64,000 nucleotides of DNA, taken from the NCBI GenBank assembly GCA_051201605.1, contig CP179201.1:1674001-1738000 (forward strand), written 5' to 3'. Within the stretch, counting starts at the first letter, position 1. Each line of letters begins with the position of its first letter. Below, piece by piece: positions 53,715-62,957 of this stretch. The notes below the pieces were generated by a model, which worked only from the letters and a program-made list of their open reading frames with translations, did no database searches and had not been told where the DNA came from. Source of the DNA: CABZJG01 sp902512685. Its GTDB lineage: Bacteria > Pseudomonadota > Alphaproteobacteria > Rhodobacterales > Rhodobacteraceae. The translations under genes were made by a program, and so were the position numbers.

Positions 53715-54732
53715 CTGGCCATCCCTCTGGAATACGAGCACTGCCTCTCACGATCAGCGCGGTTGAAATCTCGACACGACCCTCAGGCCTTTTGCCCGTC
53801 TCGATCATATCGAGCAGCATTTCGACGGTTGTATCGACGATCATTTCAGCGGGTTGCCGTAGAGTCGTCAGGTCGAATGATGGCCAAGCGGCCATTGTGA
53901 CATCGTCGAATCCCACGACGGACACATCATTAGGCAAATGCAAACCAAGGGTGAATCGAAGGGTTTCGATCACACCAAAAGCCATGTCGTCGTTCCCAAC
54001 AAAGATGGCTTCCGGGCGGGTAGCGTCAGCAAACAAGGCGATGGTGGCTTCAACGGCCATATCCCTCTTGAAGTGGCAATCAATGCAACTAATCGGTTCA
54101 AGGCCGAACTCCGCCAGTCCTGCGATGAACCCCTCTTGCCGCTCTCGTCCATTCACGGACTTCTGCCAACCTGCGATATGCGCAATACGGCGATGCCCTG
54201 ACGATGCAAGAAACCGGCCGGCCTGTCGGCCGCCATCGAAATTCGAAGCCGTGACAGAAGGCAACGACCGATCTTCCTGCCCGCGGTTGAACAAGACGAA
54301 GGGGATGCTGACCGCATCAAGCCGAGAGGTCAGACGGATTGAAGTGCTGACCGACGCCAGAATGATGCCATCTACCTGATGGGCCAAAAGGTCTTCGACA
54401 ACAGCATCCACATCCTCGTCCAGATCATTCGCAAAGAAGACCAGCAGGTGATAGCCATTGTCGCGAAACGCGCGCGAAAACCGCTGCAACGCTTCTGTCG
54501 AAAATGGGTTTTTCAAGTTTGCCAGAACAAGTCCGATAGTCCGCGACCGTCCTGTATTGAGTGAGCGTGCAAGCGTGTTGGGAAGGTAACCAAGTTCACG
54601 GGCGGCCTCGCGGACACGCTTTTCTTTGATTTTCGAGACATGCAATCCAGGTGTAAACACCCGACTTACCGTTGGCTGGCTTACGCCTGCACGCTTGGCA
54701 ACTTCAGCAGCAGTAACACGTGTATCCTTCAA
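53701..54732 (-). CDS. LacI family transcriptional regulator
   Basis: 343 residues. The HTH at the N-terminus (TAAEVAKRAGVSQPTVSRVF) and hinge helix (LPNTLARSLNTGRS) precede a sugar-binding type effector domain. Like LacI it should release DNA when its ligand binds; the ligand is presumably the compound degraded by the operon it heads. Two perfect operators lie 111-147 bp upstream, one inside a good promoter, indicating auto-regulation. First gene of the minus-strand operon. Confidence 0.92.
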   Translation of the reverse strand: MKDTRVTAAEVAKRAGVSQPTVSRVFTPGLHVSKIKEKRVREAARELGYLPNTLARSLNTGRSRTIGLVLANLKNPFSTEALQRFSRAFRDNGYHLLVFFANDLDEDVDAVVEDLLAHQVDGIILASVSTSIRLTSRLDAVSIPFVLFNRGQEDRSLPSVTASNFDGGRQAGRFLASSGHRRIAHIAGWQKSVNGRERQEGFIAGLAEFGLEPISCIDCHFKRDMAVEATIALFADATRPEAIFVGNDDMAFGVIETLRFTLGLHLPNDVSVVGFDDVTMAAWPSFDLTTLRQPAEMIVDTTVEMLLDMIETGKRPEGRVEISTALIVRGSARIPEGWPDEGL

Positions 54733-54828
54733 CTTTCAAATTCCACTCAATAACTCCAATTCTGGATAGATGACGTCTTCGGATTTGGATCGGCCGCGAT
54801 CGACTTGATTCCCCTGAGTCTCACACGG

Positions 54829-54879
54829 AGGATAGGCTCGCATGAATACGTATTCAAGCGCAACGTGAATACGTATTCA
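54829..54879 (-). promoter_or_regulatory. LacI operon promoter with two perfect operators
   Basis: Two identical palindromes TGAATACGTATTCA at 54843-54856 and 54866-54879, centres 23 bp apart (about two helical turns). On the minus strand a -35 box TTGAAT (54857-54852) and a -10 box TATCCT (54834-54829) have a 17-base spacer, and the -35 box shares bases with the first operator. Repression by steric block plus cooperative binding is expected. Confidence 0.85.
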
Positions 54880-55300
54880 AGTTTTTGCGCTGGGACTTCT
54901 GCAACATCAAAGAATAAGAAAAGACGGCAAGAAGTGATGTGCAGTAATACGATACCTCGGCAAACGTTGCTGCGTTTTACACGAATGGCTGCTCTTCTTA
55001 GCGCAATGCGGTACGAGTATCTGCGGCGGTGCGGCAGAACATTTTTTTGCGAGCACGTACAGCAAGTTCATTGCACTTCTGCTATGGGCTCATTGCCGCC
55101 GTTCGCTGCGGTTAGATTGAATGGCCGCTCTCGGAATTCCGAGTTTATTGTCAGATCTGCCACAAACGACTGGACTTGCCCGCCGAGCAGAGCGTGTGTG
55201 GACCCACGCGCCGACACAGCTGACGCGCGCTTGCCTGGGTCACCGGGCTTTGGTCAGTGGCACGATCACTTTGATCGGGCGTTGATCAAAGGAGCCAGAT
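54880..55300. other. Non-coding stretch between LacI operators and the recombinase module
   Basis: About 420 bp. A plus-strand ORF over 54805-55323 has no family look and crosses the operators, so it is not counted. The part near 55080-55140 (CATTGCCGCCGTTCGCTGCG, then GAATGGCCGCTCTC) resembles other non-coding filler in the window. No RNA gene recognised. Confidence 0.4.
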
Positions 55301-55570
55301 ATGGCGCACGCAAAGAACGGTAAATCCAAACGACAAATATTGATTCAGCTGCTTCGAAAGCGATCTGGGAGCGATATTGCCAAGATGTCAGAACAACTCG
55401 GGTGGCAGAAACACGCCGTGAGGGCGGGGATGACCAAACTGCGCAAAGAAGGTTTGGAGATCGCGAAAACGCCAGGAACGAATGGACGGCCTTCTCGTTA
55501 CCAGATCGTTGAACCATCGGCCGGAACTGGCAAAGTAATTTCTGACACCAATCGGGCCGGGCAGTCATGA
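55301..55570 (+). CDS. DUF3489 domain protein
   Basis: 89 residues, basic, with a winged-helix-like DUF3489 domain: SKRQILIQLLRKRSGSDIAK followed by LGWQKHAVRAGMTKLRKEGL. A DNA-binding accessory of the recombinase module is likely from its fixed position, though not shown. GGAG precedes the ATG and it overlaps DUF2924 by 4 bp. First of a three-gene run typical of Rhodobacterales mobile elements. Confidence 0.82.
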   Translation: MAHAKNGKSKRQILIQLLRKRSGSDIAKMSEQLGWQKHAVRAGMTKLRKEGLEIAKTPGTNGRPSRYQIVEPSAGTGKVISDTNRAGQS

Positions 55571-56046
55571 GTGATCAATTTTGTCCAGTTACTGATCTCC
55601 ACGATAACGTTACAAACTTAGAAAATCTCAACAACCAATCATTGCGTATTGCTTGGCGGAAAGCCTGGGGCAGGTCAGCGCCCAAAGGCGCGCGCAAACG
55701 CTTTCTGATGTTCGGCATTGCTTGGAAGTGGCAAGCCGAAGCGCATGGCGGGTTTAGCCCGGAGCTCGCGCGAAGGTTGGCCGCTCTTGACGCAGCAAAC
55801 AGGGAGGCAAACTCAAAACCCGATTGTGCGACTTTAGACGTCGCATCTGCGGCCCGCCCAGGACTGGGTGCTCGGTTGGTTCGTGACTGGCAGGGCGAAC
55901 GGTATGAGGTTCATGTCGTTGAAAAGGGTTACCTTTGGCGCGGCCAAACCTACGGCTCGCTATCCTCGGTCGCGAAGGAAATCACCGGCGTTAGTCGCAA
56001 TGGGCCAAAGTTCTTTGGCCTACGAAACGGGCAGAGGAAAGGATAA
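55567..56046 (+). CDS. DUF2924 domain protein
   Basis: 159 residues: LNNQSLRIAWRKAWGRSAPK at the start, RKRFLMFGIAWKWQAEAHGG in the middle and a C-terminal RDWQGERYEVHVVEKGYLWRG segment with YGSLSSVAKEITGVSRNGPK, the DUF2924 pattern. Function unknown, always near serine recombinases of this type. It overlaps DUF3489 by 4 bp and the recombinase by 1 bp, so all three are translated together. Confidence 0.85.
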   Translation: MSDQFCPVTDLHDNVTNLENLNNQSLRIAWRKAWGRSAPKGARKRFLMFGIAWKWQAEAHGGFSPELARRLAALDAANREANSKPDCATLDVASAARPGLGARLVRDWQGERYEVHVVEKGYLWRGQTYGSLSSVAKEITGVSRNGPKFFGLRNGQRKG

Positions 56047-57722
56047 TGGCCAAAAAACGCCGCTGTGCAATTTACACCCGTAAATCGACGGAAGAAGGGT
56101 TGGAACAAGAATTCAACTCTTTGGATGCACAACGTGAGGCCTGTTCCGCCTTCATCAAAAGCCAGCGCCATGAAGGCTGGACGGAGCTTCCAGATTTCTA
56201 CGACGACGGCGGCTTCTCTGGCGGATCGATGGAGCGACCTGCGCTGACCAGGTTGCTTGCTGATATTGAAACCGGAAAAGTCGACACTGTGGTTGTCTAC
56301 AAGGTCGATCGATTGACACGCGCCCTTGCGGACTTTGCGAAGATGGTTGCGATCTTTGATGCAGCTGACGTCTCTTTCGTCTCAGTCACTCAACAGTTCA
56401 ACACAACAACGAGTATGGGAAGATTGACTCTCAACGTGCTGCTGTCTTTCGCCCAGTTTGAGAGGGAAGTGACGGCAGAACGCATTCGCGACAAGATCGC
56501 AGCTTCTAAAGCCCGCGGCATGTGGATGGGTGGAATACCACCAATGGGGTACAGGCCTGATAACCGCAGTTTGGTGGTAGATACAGACGTTGCTGCCACT
56601 GTGAGGCACATCTTTGATCGCTACTTGGATCTGAGCTCCGTTCGGCGCCTGCAGTTCGAGCTTGACCAGAAGGGTTACCGAACGCCGACCCGGACAACAC
56701 AAGCAGGCAAAACGACCGGTGGTCATCGGTTCTCAAAAGGCAAACTTTATTCGATGCTTTCAAATCCAGTTTACATTGGGAAGATCCGTCACCGAGATAA
56801 GATCTATGATGGCCAACACGACCCGATCATCGATGTTGAGACCTGGGACAAAGTTCAGTCAATGCTCGCGGAAAACCGCTGCACCCATCAATCCAAGAGC
56901 AAAGCGCGTGATCCAAGCGCCCTCGCTGGATTGCTCTTCGATCCAGATGGCAACCGGATGCGGCCAGTCCATACGTCAAAGAACGGTCGACGATATCGAT
57001 ACTACGTCAGTCCGGACCTCATTGATAGCAGCGTTGAGGTCGGTGCAACCGGTTGGCGCATTCCAGGCGAAGAAATTGAGAATGCGGTGGCGCAAGCCAT
57101 CTCGGATCATCTCAGAGCGCCAGACACCAAGAGTGGCTTGATAGTTGCATCGACAGGTGCGGCTGATGCTGACCAGCTCATGAAACGAATGGATAAGCTG
57201 GTCGACACGCTGAGAGATCCTGCATCCAGACACTGTCGCGAACTCTTAGTGGCAATCGTGACCCGCGTGGATCTGAACGAAACGGCTTTGTTGGCTAAGA
57301 TTGATTTGCGGCCAGTTTTTGGCGCTGATCGAGTTCAGGAGTTGGACGGCGAGTATGAGCCGACTTTGAATGCTCCCATCCATGTCAAACGTCGCGGTGG
57401 TGAACTCAAACTCGTACTGCAGGGGGCGGCACGCCAGGGTTCAACACCAGACGCGAATTTGGTCACTGCAATCTTGGATGCGCGGCGTAGGTTTGCCGAA
57501 TATACACGGACGGAAGATCCACTGAGCATCTCGGAGATTGCGGCCGCTGACGGCATAAGTGCAGGCGATGTCTCCCGCTCGATGCAGTTGGCTTTCCTGG
57601 CTCCGGATTTAATCGAAGCCATTTTGAATGGCCAACAACCAATCGAACTGACAGCAACTCGTCTGAAAAGAATCGACGCGCTCGCTTTGCTTTGGGAAGA
57701 CCAACGACGCGTTTTGGCCTGA
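56046..57722 (+). CDS. Large serine recombinase
   Basis: 558-residue site-specific recombinase. The N-terminal resolvase domain has the catalytic S14 with R12 in AIYTRKSTEEG and conserved VVYKVDRLTRALADFAKM; a recombinase domain (about 160-260, IPPMGYRPDN) and a zinc-ribbon-like region follow, ending with a helical tail. Such enzymes move DNA between attachment sites by a double-strand break through a phosphoserine link. The module lies just inside the right 362-bp repeat, so it is the best candidate for having brought in the island, although 362-bp repeats are far longer than a serine att core. Confidence 0.92.
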   Translation: MAKKRRCAIYTRKSTEEGLEQEFNSLDAQREACSAFIKSQRHEGWTELPDFYDDGGFSGGSMERPALTRLLADIETGKVDTVVVYKVDRLTRALADFAKMVAIFDAADVSFVSVTQQFNTTTSMGRLTLNVLLSFAQFEREVTAERIRDKIAASKARGMWMGGIPPMGYRPDNRSLVVDTDVAATVRHIFDRYLDLSSVRRLQFELDQKGYRTPTRTTQAGKTTGGHRFSKGKLYSMLSNPVYIGKIRHRDKIYDGQHDPIIDVETWDKVQSMLAENRCTHQSKSKARDPSALAGLLFDPDGNRMRPVHTSKNGRRYRYYVSPDLIDSSVEVGATGWRIPGEEIENAVAQAISDHLRAPDTKSGLIVASTGAADADQLMKRMDKLVDTLRDPASRHCRELLVAIVTRVDLNETALLAKIDLRPVFGADRVQELDGEYEPTLNAPIHVKRRGGELKLVLQGAARQGSTPDANLVTAILDARRRFAEYTRTEDPLSISEIAAADGISAGDVSRSMQLAFLAPDLIEAILNGQQPIELTATRLKRIDALALLWEDQRRVLA

Positions 57723-57938
57723 AGGCCTACGCAATCCTCAATCAAATCTCTCCACGATGCACTCCAAAAATTAGTTTGGACCTGAACTGAGACGTTTGCG
57801 CTGCTGTTGGTGATTTCGCTTCTAAATGGCTGTCTCAGCACCAAAATACTGGGATGCGTCGCCTCTCGTGGGCGCTAACCCACGGTAATCACGCCACAAT
57901 ACTGAGAGCGGCAAATGGCGGCTGACAGCACGAGACTG

Positions 57939-58300
57939 TTTGGTAGTGCAGATAGTCTCGAGCTAGCCATTCTCACCGCATTTTCCCTGTTAACAGGGAA
58001 TTTACAGGGAAAAACGTGCGCTTTGGGTCTATATTGACCGTTTTTGGTTGATTTGGATCAGAATCGTACTACAATAACAGCGCTTTACAGGCTATTTCCC
58101 TGTTAATTAAAGAACAGGGAAAATCAATTCCGGAACAGGGAAAGAAAACCAAAGAACAGGGAAACGGGCTGGGCGAATAGGGAAGCCTCATTTCGCCCCG
58201 AAAGTATGACTTCTCAATCGACAAGATCGACCGCCGCGAAGTCCACTTGTACCAATTGCAGTCATTGATGAAGTGCGCAGCGAATGGCGCTTGGAGCCCA
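57939..58300 (+). repeat. Right copy of the 362-bp direct repeat
   Basis: Same orientation as 44346-44707. It carries the same palindrome and array of ACAGGGAA motifs. The bases from 57723 to 57938 and 58301 to 58359 show no feature. Confidence 0.92.
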
Positions 58301-58359
58301 AAGTGACTTACGCTGCAAAGCGCATGAACGTCTGAAATACGCCTCGCATTGTGTGCAGA

Positions 58360-59214
58360 TTAGCGAACAGTCTCCAATAACGTTTCCGCCGCAAGCCTAC
58401 CAAGTTTGTTGGAAGCCATAGGGCTGGCACCCGTAATTAAATTTCTATCTATGTGGCAAGTATCGTCGGCTTTTTTGTTGACGATGGTTAATCCCAGCTT
58501 TCCTAATTCCTCTCCTAACTCGTAAGGCATGTGGCCCGGCAGATAACCCAGCATTGGTGTCTGCTTGTCAACTTTGTCAGGGAAAAGAGCAATTTTGTAA
58601 CCATCAAAGATGAAATTTCCATCGTTTCTAGCCGACATCAATGTTCCTGGGCCATGACAAAGCGAAACGATGGAAATGTTTTTTTCATGTGCCCAGCGCA
58701 GTATTTTACCCAGGTCTTCGTTTTCAGGAAGGCCCAACATCGCGCCGTGGCCGCCTGGAATGAAGACGCCAACATAAGGCGTATCGTCGATCAAGGAATT
58801 GACTGCGAAATTTGCCAGGCTACCCGGATTTTTAATCGCATCGGCATAGTCGCTAAAAAGCTTTGTAACTGCAATATCTTCTTTCGGCATAGCCCACATT
58901 TCAATAGCTGCCGGCGCACCTGTTGGGGTGACGATATCAAGCGCGAACCCGGCAGCTTGCAGATGCAGCATGGGCAGTGCCATTTCCACTGGATGATTGC
59001 CTGTCGAAAACTTCTTGCCATTCGCCATTGTCATGTTGCGTTCTTCGGTCAACACCACCAGAACGCGGGACTTTCCACCCTTGTAGGGCTTGAGATATGC
59101 GCCGCCATCGTAATCCGTCTTGGCGGAGGTCGCTAGTTTCAGGGCAAGACGTGATGGCATAAAGGCGCCGCCTTCGGTCGGGTTGGGCGCAATGCCCAGA
59201 AGTTTTTTAAACAT
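58360..59214 (-). CDS. hchA: Hsp31/HchA-like glyoxalase III (DJ-1/PfpI superfamily)
   Basis: About 284 residues from the ATG at 59214 (MFKKLLGIAPNPTEGGAF). The nucleophilic elbow is SIVSLCHGPGTLMSARN, with Cys in the DJ-1 position, and the upstream FIPGGHGAMLGLPEN holds the acidic/His partners. HchA-like enzymes detoxify methylglyoxal and act as holding chaperones or deglycases. It pairs with a quinone oxidoreductase gene 78 bp upstream and belongs to the LysR-controlled divergent unit. Confidence 0.85.
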   Translation of the reverse strand: MFKKLLGIAPNPTEGGAFMPSRLALKLATSAKTDYDGGAYLKPYKGGKSRVLVVLTEERNMTMANGKKFSTGNHPVEMALPMLHLQAAGFALDIVTPTGAPAAIEMWAMPKEDIAVTKLFSDYADAIKNPGSLANFAVNSLIDDTPYVGVFIPGGHGAMLGLPENEDLGKILRWAHEKNISIVSLCHGPGTLMSARNDGNFIFDGYKIALFPDKVDKQTPMLGYLPGHMPYELGEELGKLGLTIVNKKADDTCHIDRNLITGASPMASNKLGRLAAETLLETVR

Positions 59215-59292
59215 GATTAAAGCTTTCTGTTTCGCGGTATTTCGCCAGCACAAGTTGGCATTTTCCACGTGAGTCAAATGTAAGAACAGCGA

Positions 59293-60216
59293 TTACTTGA
59301 CGGCTATAACGATCTTGCCTTTGGCACGACCGGTTGCCAGCCTGTCGAATGCTTCTGCGGCTTGATCCATCCGAAAGATGCTGTCGATGACAGTTTTGAT
59401 GTTGCCTTGGCTGATCAGTTTAGCGAGCTCAGAAAGCATCTTGCCATCCGGAGACATAAAGAACCATTCAAAGTGGACGCCGTATTTTTCGGCGAGGTTA
59501 TCATTGTCTTGGCTTTTGACCGAAACCATCTTGCCACCCTTTTTCAGGACTTTAAAAGAGCGCGTGAGAGTTTCACCTCCAATGGTGTCGATAACCAAAT
59601 CGTAATCAGACAACTCATCTTCAAAGTTCTGGGTCGTATAATCGATGACCAAATCAGCACCCAGTTCCTTAACAAGACCTTCGTTTTTGTCGCTGGTGGT
59701 AGTTGCGACAAAAGCTCCGAAGTGCTTAGCGATCTGGATGGCAAGGGTCCCCACACCGCCCGAACCGGCATGGATCAAAACTTTGTCGCCTTCTTTAATC
59801 TTACCCTTAGTGATCAGCGCTTGCCACGCAGTCAACCCAGCGAGAGGGACAGAGGCCGCTTGTAAATGAGTCATGTTAGAAGGCTTGATCGCTAGTTCGT
59901 CTTCTTGAATGCGCGCAAATTCAGCAATGGAACCAGCATCCATTTGGTTAGGGCGGGCAAATACCTCATCGCCAATTTTAACGCTTTTGACATTCTTTCC
60001 GATTTCAACAACCGTGCCTGACAAATCATAGCCCTTCACATGCGGAAACGTGAGTTCTAACATCTGACGCAAATAACCAGCCCGTAGAATGTTATCGATC
60101 GGGTTCAAACTGGCAGCATATACTTCCACCAAGACGCTTGAATCTTGTAGTTCGGGCTTGGCGACCTCGGCGATTTCAACCGGGCCCTCATATTCGTGAA
60201 AAACGGCTGCTTTCAT
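59293..60216 (-). CDS. NADP-dependent zinc-less quinone oxidoreductase
   Basis: 307-residue medium-chain reductase of the quinone reductase/enoyl reductase type. The loop GSGGVGTLAIQIAKHFGA binds NADP, and the start MKAAVFHEYEGPVEIAEV with NPIDNILRAG is family-typical; zinc-binding Cys are absent. With the HchA-like neighbour it points to detoxification of reactive carbonyls or quinones. It diverges from the LysR gene across 118 bp. Confidence 0.88.
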   Translation of the reverse strand: MKAAVFHEYEGPVEIAEVAKPELQDSSVLVEVYAASLNPIDNILRAGYLRQMLELTFPHVKGYDLSGTVVEIGKNVKSVKIGDEVFARPNQMDAGSIAEFARIQEDELAIKPSNMTHLQAASVPLAGLTAWQALITKGKIKEGDKVLIHAGSGGVGTLAIQIAKHFGAFVATTTSDKNEGLVKELGADLVIDYTTQNFEDELSDYDLVIDTIGGETLTRSFKVLKKGGKMVSVKSQDNDNLAEKYGVHFEWFFMSPDGKMLSELAKLISQGNIKTVIDSIFRMDQAAEAFDRLATGRAKGKIVIAVK

Positions 60217-60265
60217 GTTTTTTCTTACTTTCTATCATTGCTAAAAAAGACCATAAATTTGTTTC

Positions 60266-60281
60266 ATCTTATTGATAAGAT
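60266..60281. promoter_or_regulatory. LysR-type operator between the divergent genes
   Basis: A perfect inverted repeat ATCTTAT-TG-ATAAGAT that contains the T-N11-A core expected for LysR regulators, 50 bases before the oxidoreductase start and 54 before lysR. Confidence 0.75.
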
Positions 60282-60334
60282 CTCAATTTTAGCTATGACT
60301 GGTGCTTAAAAGGCAATAATTAAAAGGTCGAGTT

Positions 60335-61252
60335 ATGGATAGGCTTCGCGCGTTCCGCTATTTTGCAATGCTAGCGCAGACATTAAACTTCAGCGAAACA
60401 GCCAATCATTTTGGTGTACCGTCTTCCTCTGTTTCCCGACGTATAAAAGATTTAGAGGCTGATCTTGGCGTAGCTTTGTTTATTCGCACAACGCGGTCGG
60501 TCAGTCTCACTGACCTAGGAAAGGTCTATCTCAGCGAAATTAAAACAGCATTGCAGTCAATTGATTTGGCAGATGAGATGGTGAAGGCTCAATCCTCTGC
60601 ACCAACAGGAAACGTACGCATTACCGCCATGCCTGGATATGCCGAGCTATACGTATTTCCCGCATTGCAACGATTGCGACGTTTATACCCAGCAATAATG
60701 TTTGATATGAATATCACGGACCAGATGCTCAATCTTTCGAATAACGATGCAGATATTGCAATTCGCGCCGCCGCAGAACTGCCAGACCAAGTTGTCGCGC
60801 GGCGTTTGGGTGAACATAGATTTATCTTGGTGGCGTCACCCGACTATATCTACGAGCGCGGCGCTCCTCAGTCGGCAGACCAGCTTAGTGATCACCCGGT
60901 TGTTATGTATCGCACTCCACAGGGTGTATTAAATTGGCAAACACGTCAGAAAGAGACATGGAAGGCTGTAAATCTTGCGCCAATATTTGTCAGCAACCAT
61001 GGACCCTCGCTTATGGAGAATTTGATAGAAGGGCGAGGGCTAGCACTTCTTCCCAATTGGGCGGTTGCGGCAGAACTCGCTGATGGCCGCCTACAGGCAA
61101 TCGATCTTGAGGACGGCCCTCTTTCGACTAGCGGAGATACAAAAATGGCGATGTATCTGCTTTACCACCCACCCAAGTTCCGCCTTCAAAAAATCAAAGT
61201 AACCGCTGAGTTCCTAATTTCCGAACTAAAGCGCGAAACTCTCAATTTTTAA
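60335..61252 (+). CDS. LysR family regulator
   Basis: 305 residues with an N-terminal winged HTH (MDRLRAFRYFAMLAQTLNFS followed by HFGVPSSSVSRRIKDLEADL) and the usual effector domain. The subgroup (MDRLRAF start, LFIRTTRSVSLTDLG) is the one commonly found near quinone or aldehyde detoxification genes. It diverges from the oxidoreductase-hchA pair and very likely controls it through the 60266 palindrome. Confidence 0.9.
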   Translation: MDRLRAFRYFAMLAQTLNFSETANHFGVPSSSVSRRIKDLEADLGVALFIRTTRSVSLTDLGKVYLSEIKTALQSIDLADEMVKAQSSAPTGNVRITAMPGYAELYVFPALQRLRRLYPAIMFDMNITDQMLNLSNNDADIAIRAAAELPDQVVARRLGEHRFILVASPDYIYERGAPQSADQLSDHPVVMYRTPQGVLNWQTRQKETWKAVNLAPIFVSNHGPSLMENLIEGRGLALLPNWAVAAELADGRLQAIDLEDGPLSTSGDTKMAMYLLYHPPKFRLQKIKVTAEFLISELKRETLNF

Positions 61253-61520
61253 AATTGCGTTATTAAGATTGTATCAAATAAAACAGAGCGCGCGGCTTTA
61301 TTCCGGATGCCACGAAACCGCGCTTTGTCCGCATAGCTGCACCTTAAGCGCACTGCAGCTAATGACCGCAGAGGTAGGTAACCAGACCTTGCAAGTGAGT
61401 CACATTGGAACGCTTTTGGGGCCACTTGGTCAGGTTTTGCTGTATTTTGTCAAAGCTGGACAGGTAAAGAGGGTTGATCCGTCTAACAGTTAGATTCAAA
61501 ACTATGAGATGGACCCCAAG

Positions 61521-61868
61521 ATGCCAAAACTCCCCGCCTATGTCTTTAGACGCCAGAACGGCTCGTATCGTTATAAAAGAAACGTTCCTAAAAAGCTCAG
61601 ACACCTGATTGGAAAGGATACACTCTACAGGCAACTGGGGGAGAGCTACTCAGAGGCGATGAACGCCCTTCCCAAAGTGCATTTGGAAATAGAGCAGCTG
61701 TTTGCAGCAGAAGAGACGATGCCTGCCAATGAACGAGCCCTGGCGTTTATCAGAGCAGCGCTGGGCGAGGAAGTTGCGGATATGGTCGTGGCTGATCATA
61801 TCGTTGAATACAGCCAAGAGGAATATGCGCTGAATGAACTTGCAAAGACCTCCTTAAGAGAGTTTTAA
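61521..61868 (+). pseudogene. N-terminal remnant of a tyrosine integrase (DUF6538)
   Basis: About 115 residues. The start MPKLPAYVFRRQNGSYRYKR then NVPKKLRHLIGKDTLYRQLG is the DUF6538 N-terminus of phage-type integrases that normally run to about 400-500 residues. The catalytic RHRHY domain is missing after a stop at 61866. An old integration event nearby is indicated. No tRNA target is visible. Confidence 0.75.
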
Positions 61869-61990
61869 CAAAATTCGTGGCACTAATTTAGAGGGGAAGG
61901 TCATAAAGGTATTTCTTAGTCGTTTTCCGACATCTTTAAATAGCGATTTCTTCTAAGATTAAAAAATCGCAAATATCCCCATGGAGCCTT

Positions 61991-62890
61991 ATGCACTCTC
62001 AAGATCGAACTGGCTTGGCTATCGTTTTAAGTCTTATTGCATTGACGCTCTTTGATGGAATGGGGCTGATTATCAAGCATCTCTCAAACGATTACTCCGC
62101 CACCGAGCTTGCTGTTTGGCGAAACCTGTTTGGGCTATTTCCAACGGTGATTGCACTGTGGTCATCTAGGACGTGGCGCGCAAGTGGTAAGGCACTAAAA
62201 ATACGCCAATGGAAGCTAGCTCTTTTACGTGGTGCTATTGTGACGTTTGCTCAGCTTAGCTTCTATATTTCTTTGGGAGTAATGGCTTTTGCTACGGCGT
62301 CGACCATTAGTTATTCAACTGCATTATTTACCACCGCGTTTGCAATTCTAATTTTAGGAGAGCGTGTAGGCTGGGTACGCTGGAGTGCAGTTTTAATTGG
62401 CTTTCTTGGAGTAATAATGGTTATTCAACCGGGCGCTGAAGGCTTTTCCTCATACGCACTGTTTCCTTTAGCCGCAGCGGTATTTTATGCTCTTGTAGGG
62501 GTAACAGCCCGCTTATTCGATGACGATGTGCCAAGTGCAGTGGTAAACTTATATTCTTCTTTTTCATCAATAGTTGGAGCCGTTTTAATTACTTACTTTT
62601 GGAGCGGTTTCAATACGATAACATCTGCGACCGATATGGTGTGGATCATCTTGATGGGAGGGCTTGGCGGCACAGCAGTGCTATTACTGGTCATCAGTTA
62701 TCGGATGACGGAACAATCCAATCTGGCACCATTCAGCTATTTTGGTATTCCTCTTTCATTTATCTTAGGTTGGCTTTTCTTTAATGAAGCACCGTGGTCC
62801 ACTTTATTTCCTGGTGGAATACTTATTGCAGCAGGAGGTTTGTTGATAGTTTGGCGCGAACGCTCACAGGGCAAAAGCAAAAGCTCTTGA
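61991..62890 (+). CDS. EamA (DMT) family transporter
   Basis: 299 residues, ten membrane segments in two EamA repeats: LIALTLFDGMGLIIKHL at the start, and the second repeat from about 150 on. The final RKSQGKSKSS-like tail is cytoplasmic. Exporters of amino acids or related small molecules are frequent in the family, but the cargo is not known. It stands alone between the integrase remnant and the permease fragment. Confidence 0.85.
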   Translation: MHSQDRTGLAIVLSLIALTLFDGMGLIIKHLSNDYSATELAVWRNLFGLFPTVIALWSSRTWRASGKALKIRQWKLALLRGAIVTFAQLSFYISLGVMAFATASTISYSTALFTTAFAILILGERVGWVRWSAVLIGFLGVIMVIQPGAEGFSSYALFPLAAAVFYALVGVTARLFDDDVPSAVVNLYSSFSSIVGAVLITYFWSGFNTITSATDMVWIILMGGLGGTAVLLLVISYRMTEQSNLAPFSYFGIPLSFILGWLFFNEAPWSTLFPGGILIAAGGLLIVWRERSQGKSKSS

Positions 62891-62957
62891 TATATACTCC
62901 CCACGGCAGCACTGTCAGAACAAACCTCCTTGCCCAAAACCAGCCTGGCAATTAGCC

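Noticed and set aside
54805..55323. Plus-strand ORF of 172 codons upstream of the DUF3489 gene
   Set aside because: It crosses the LacI operators, has no family look and overlaps the DUF3489 start; probably chance.
44346..58300. Reading the 362-bp repeats as attL and attR of the serine recombinase
   Set aside because: Serine recombinase sites share only a few bases at the crossover; 362-bp copies need another explanation such as two element tails.
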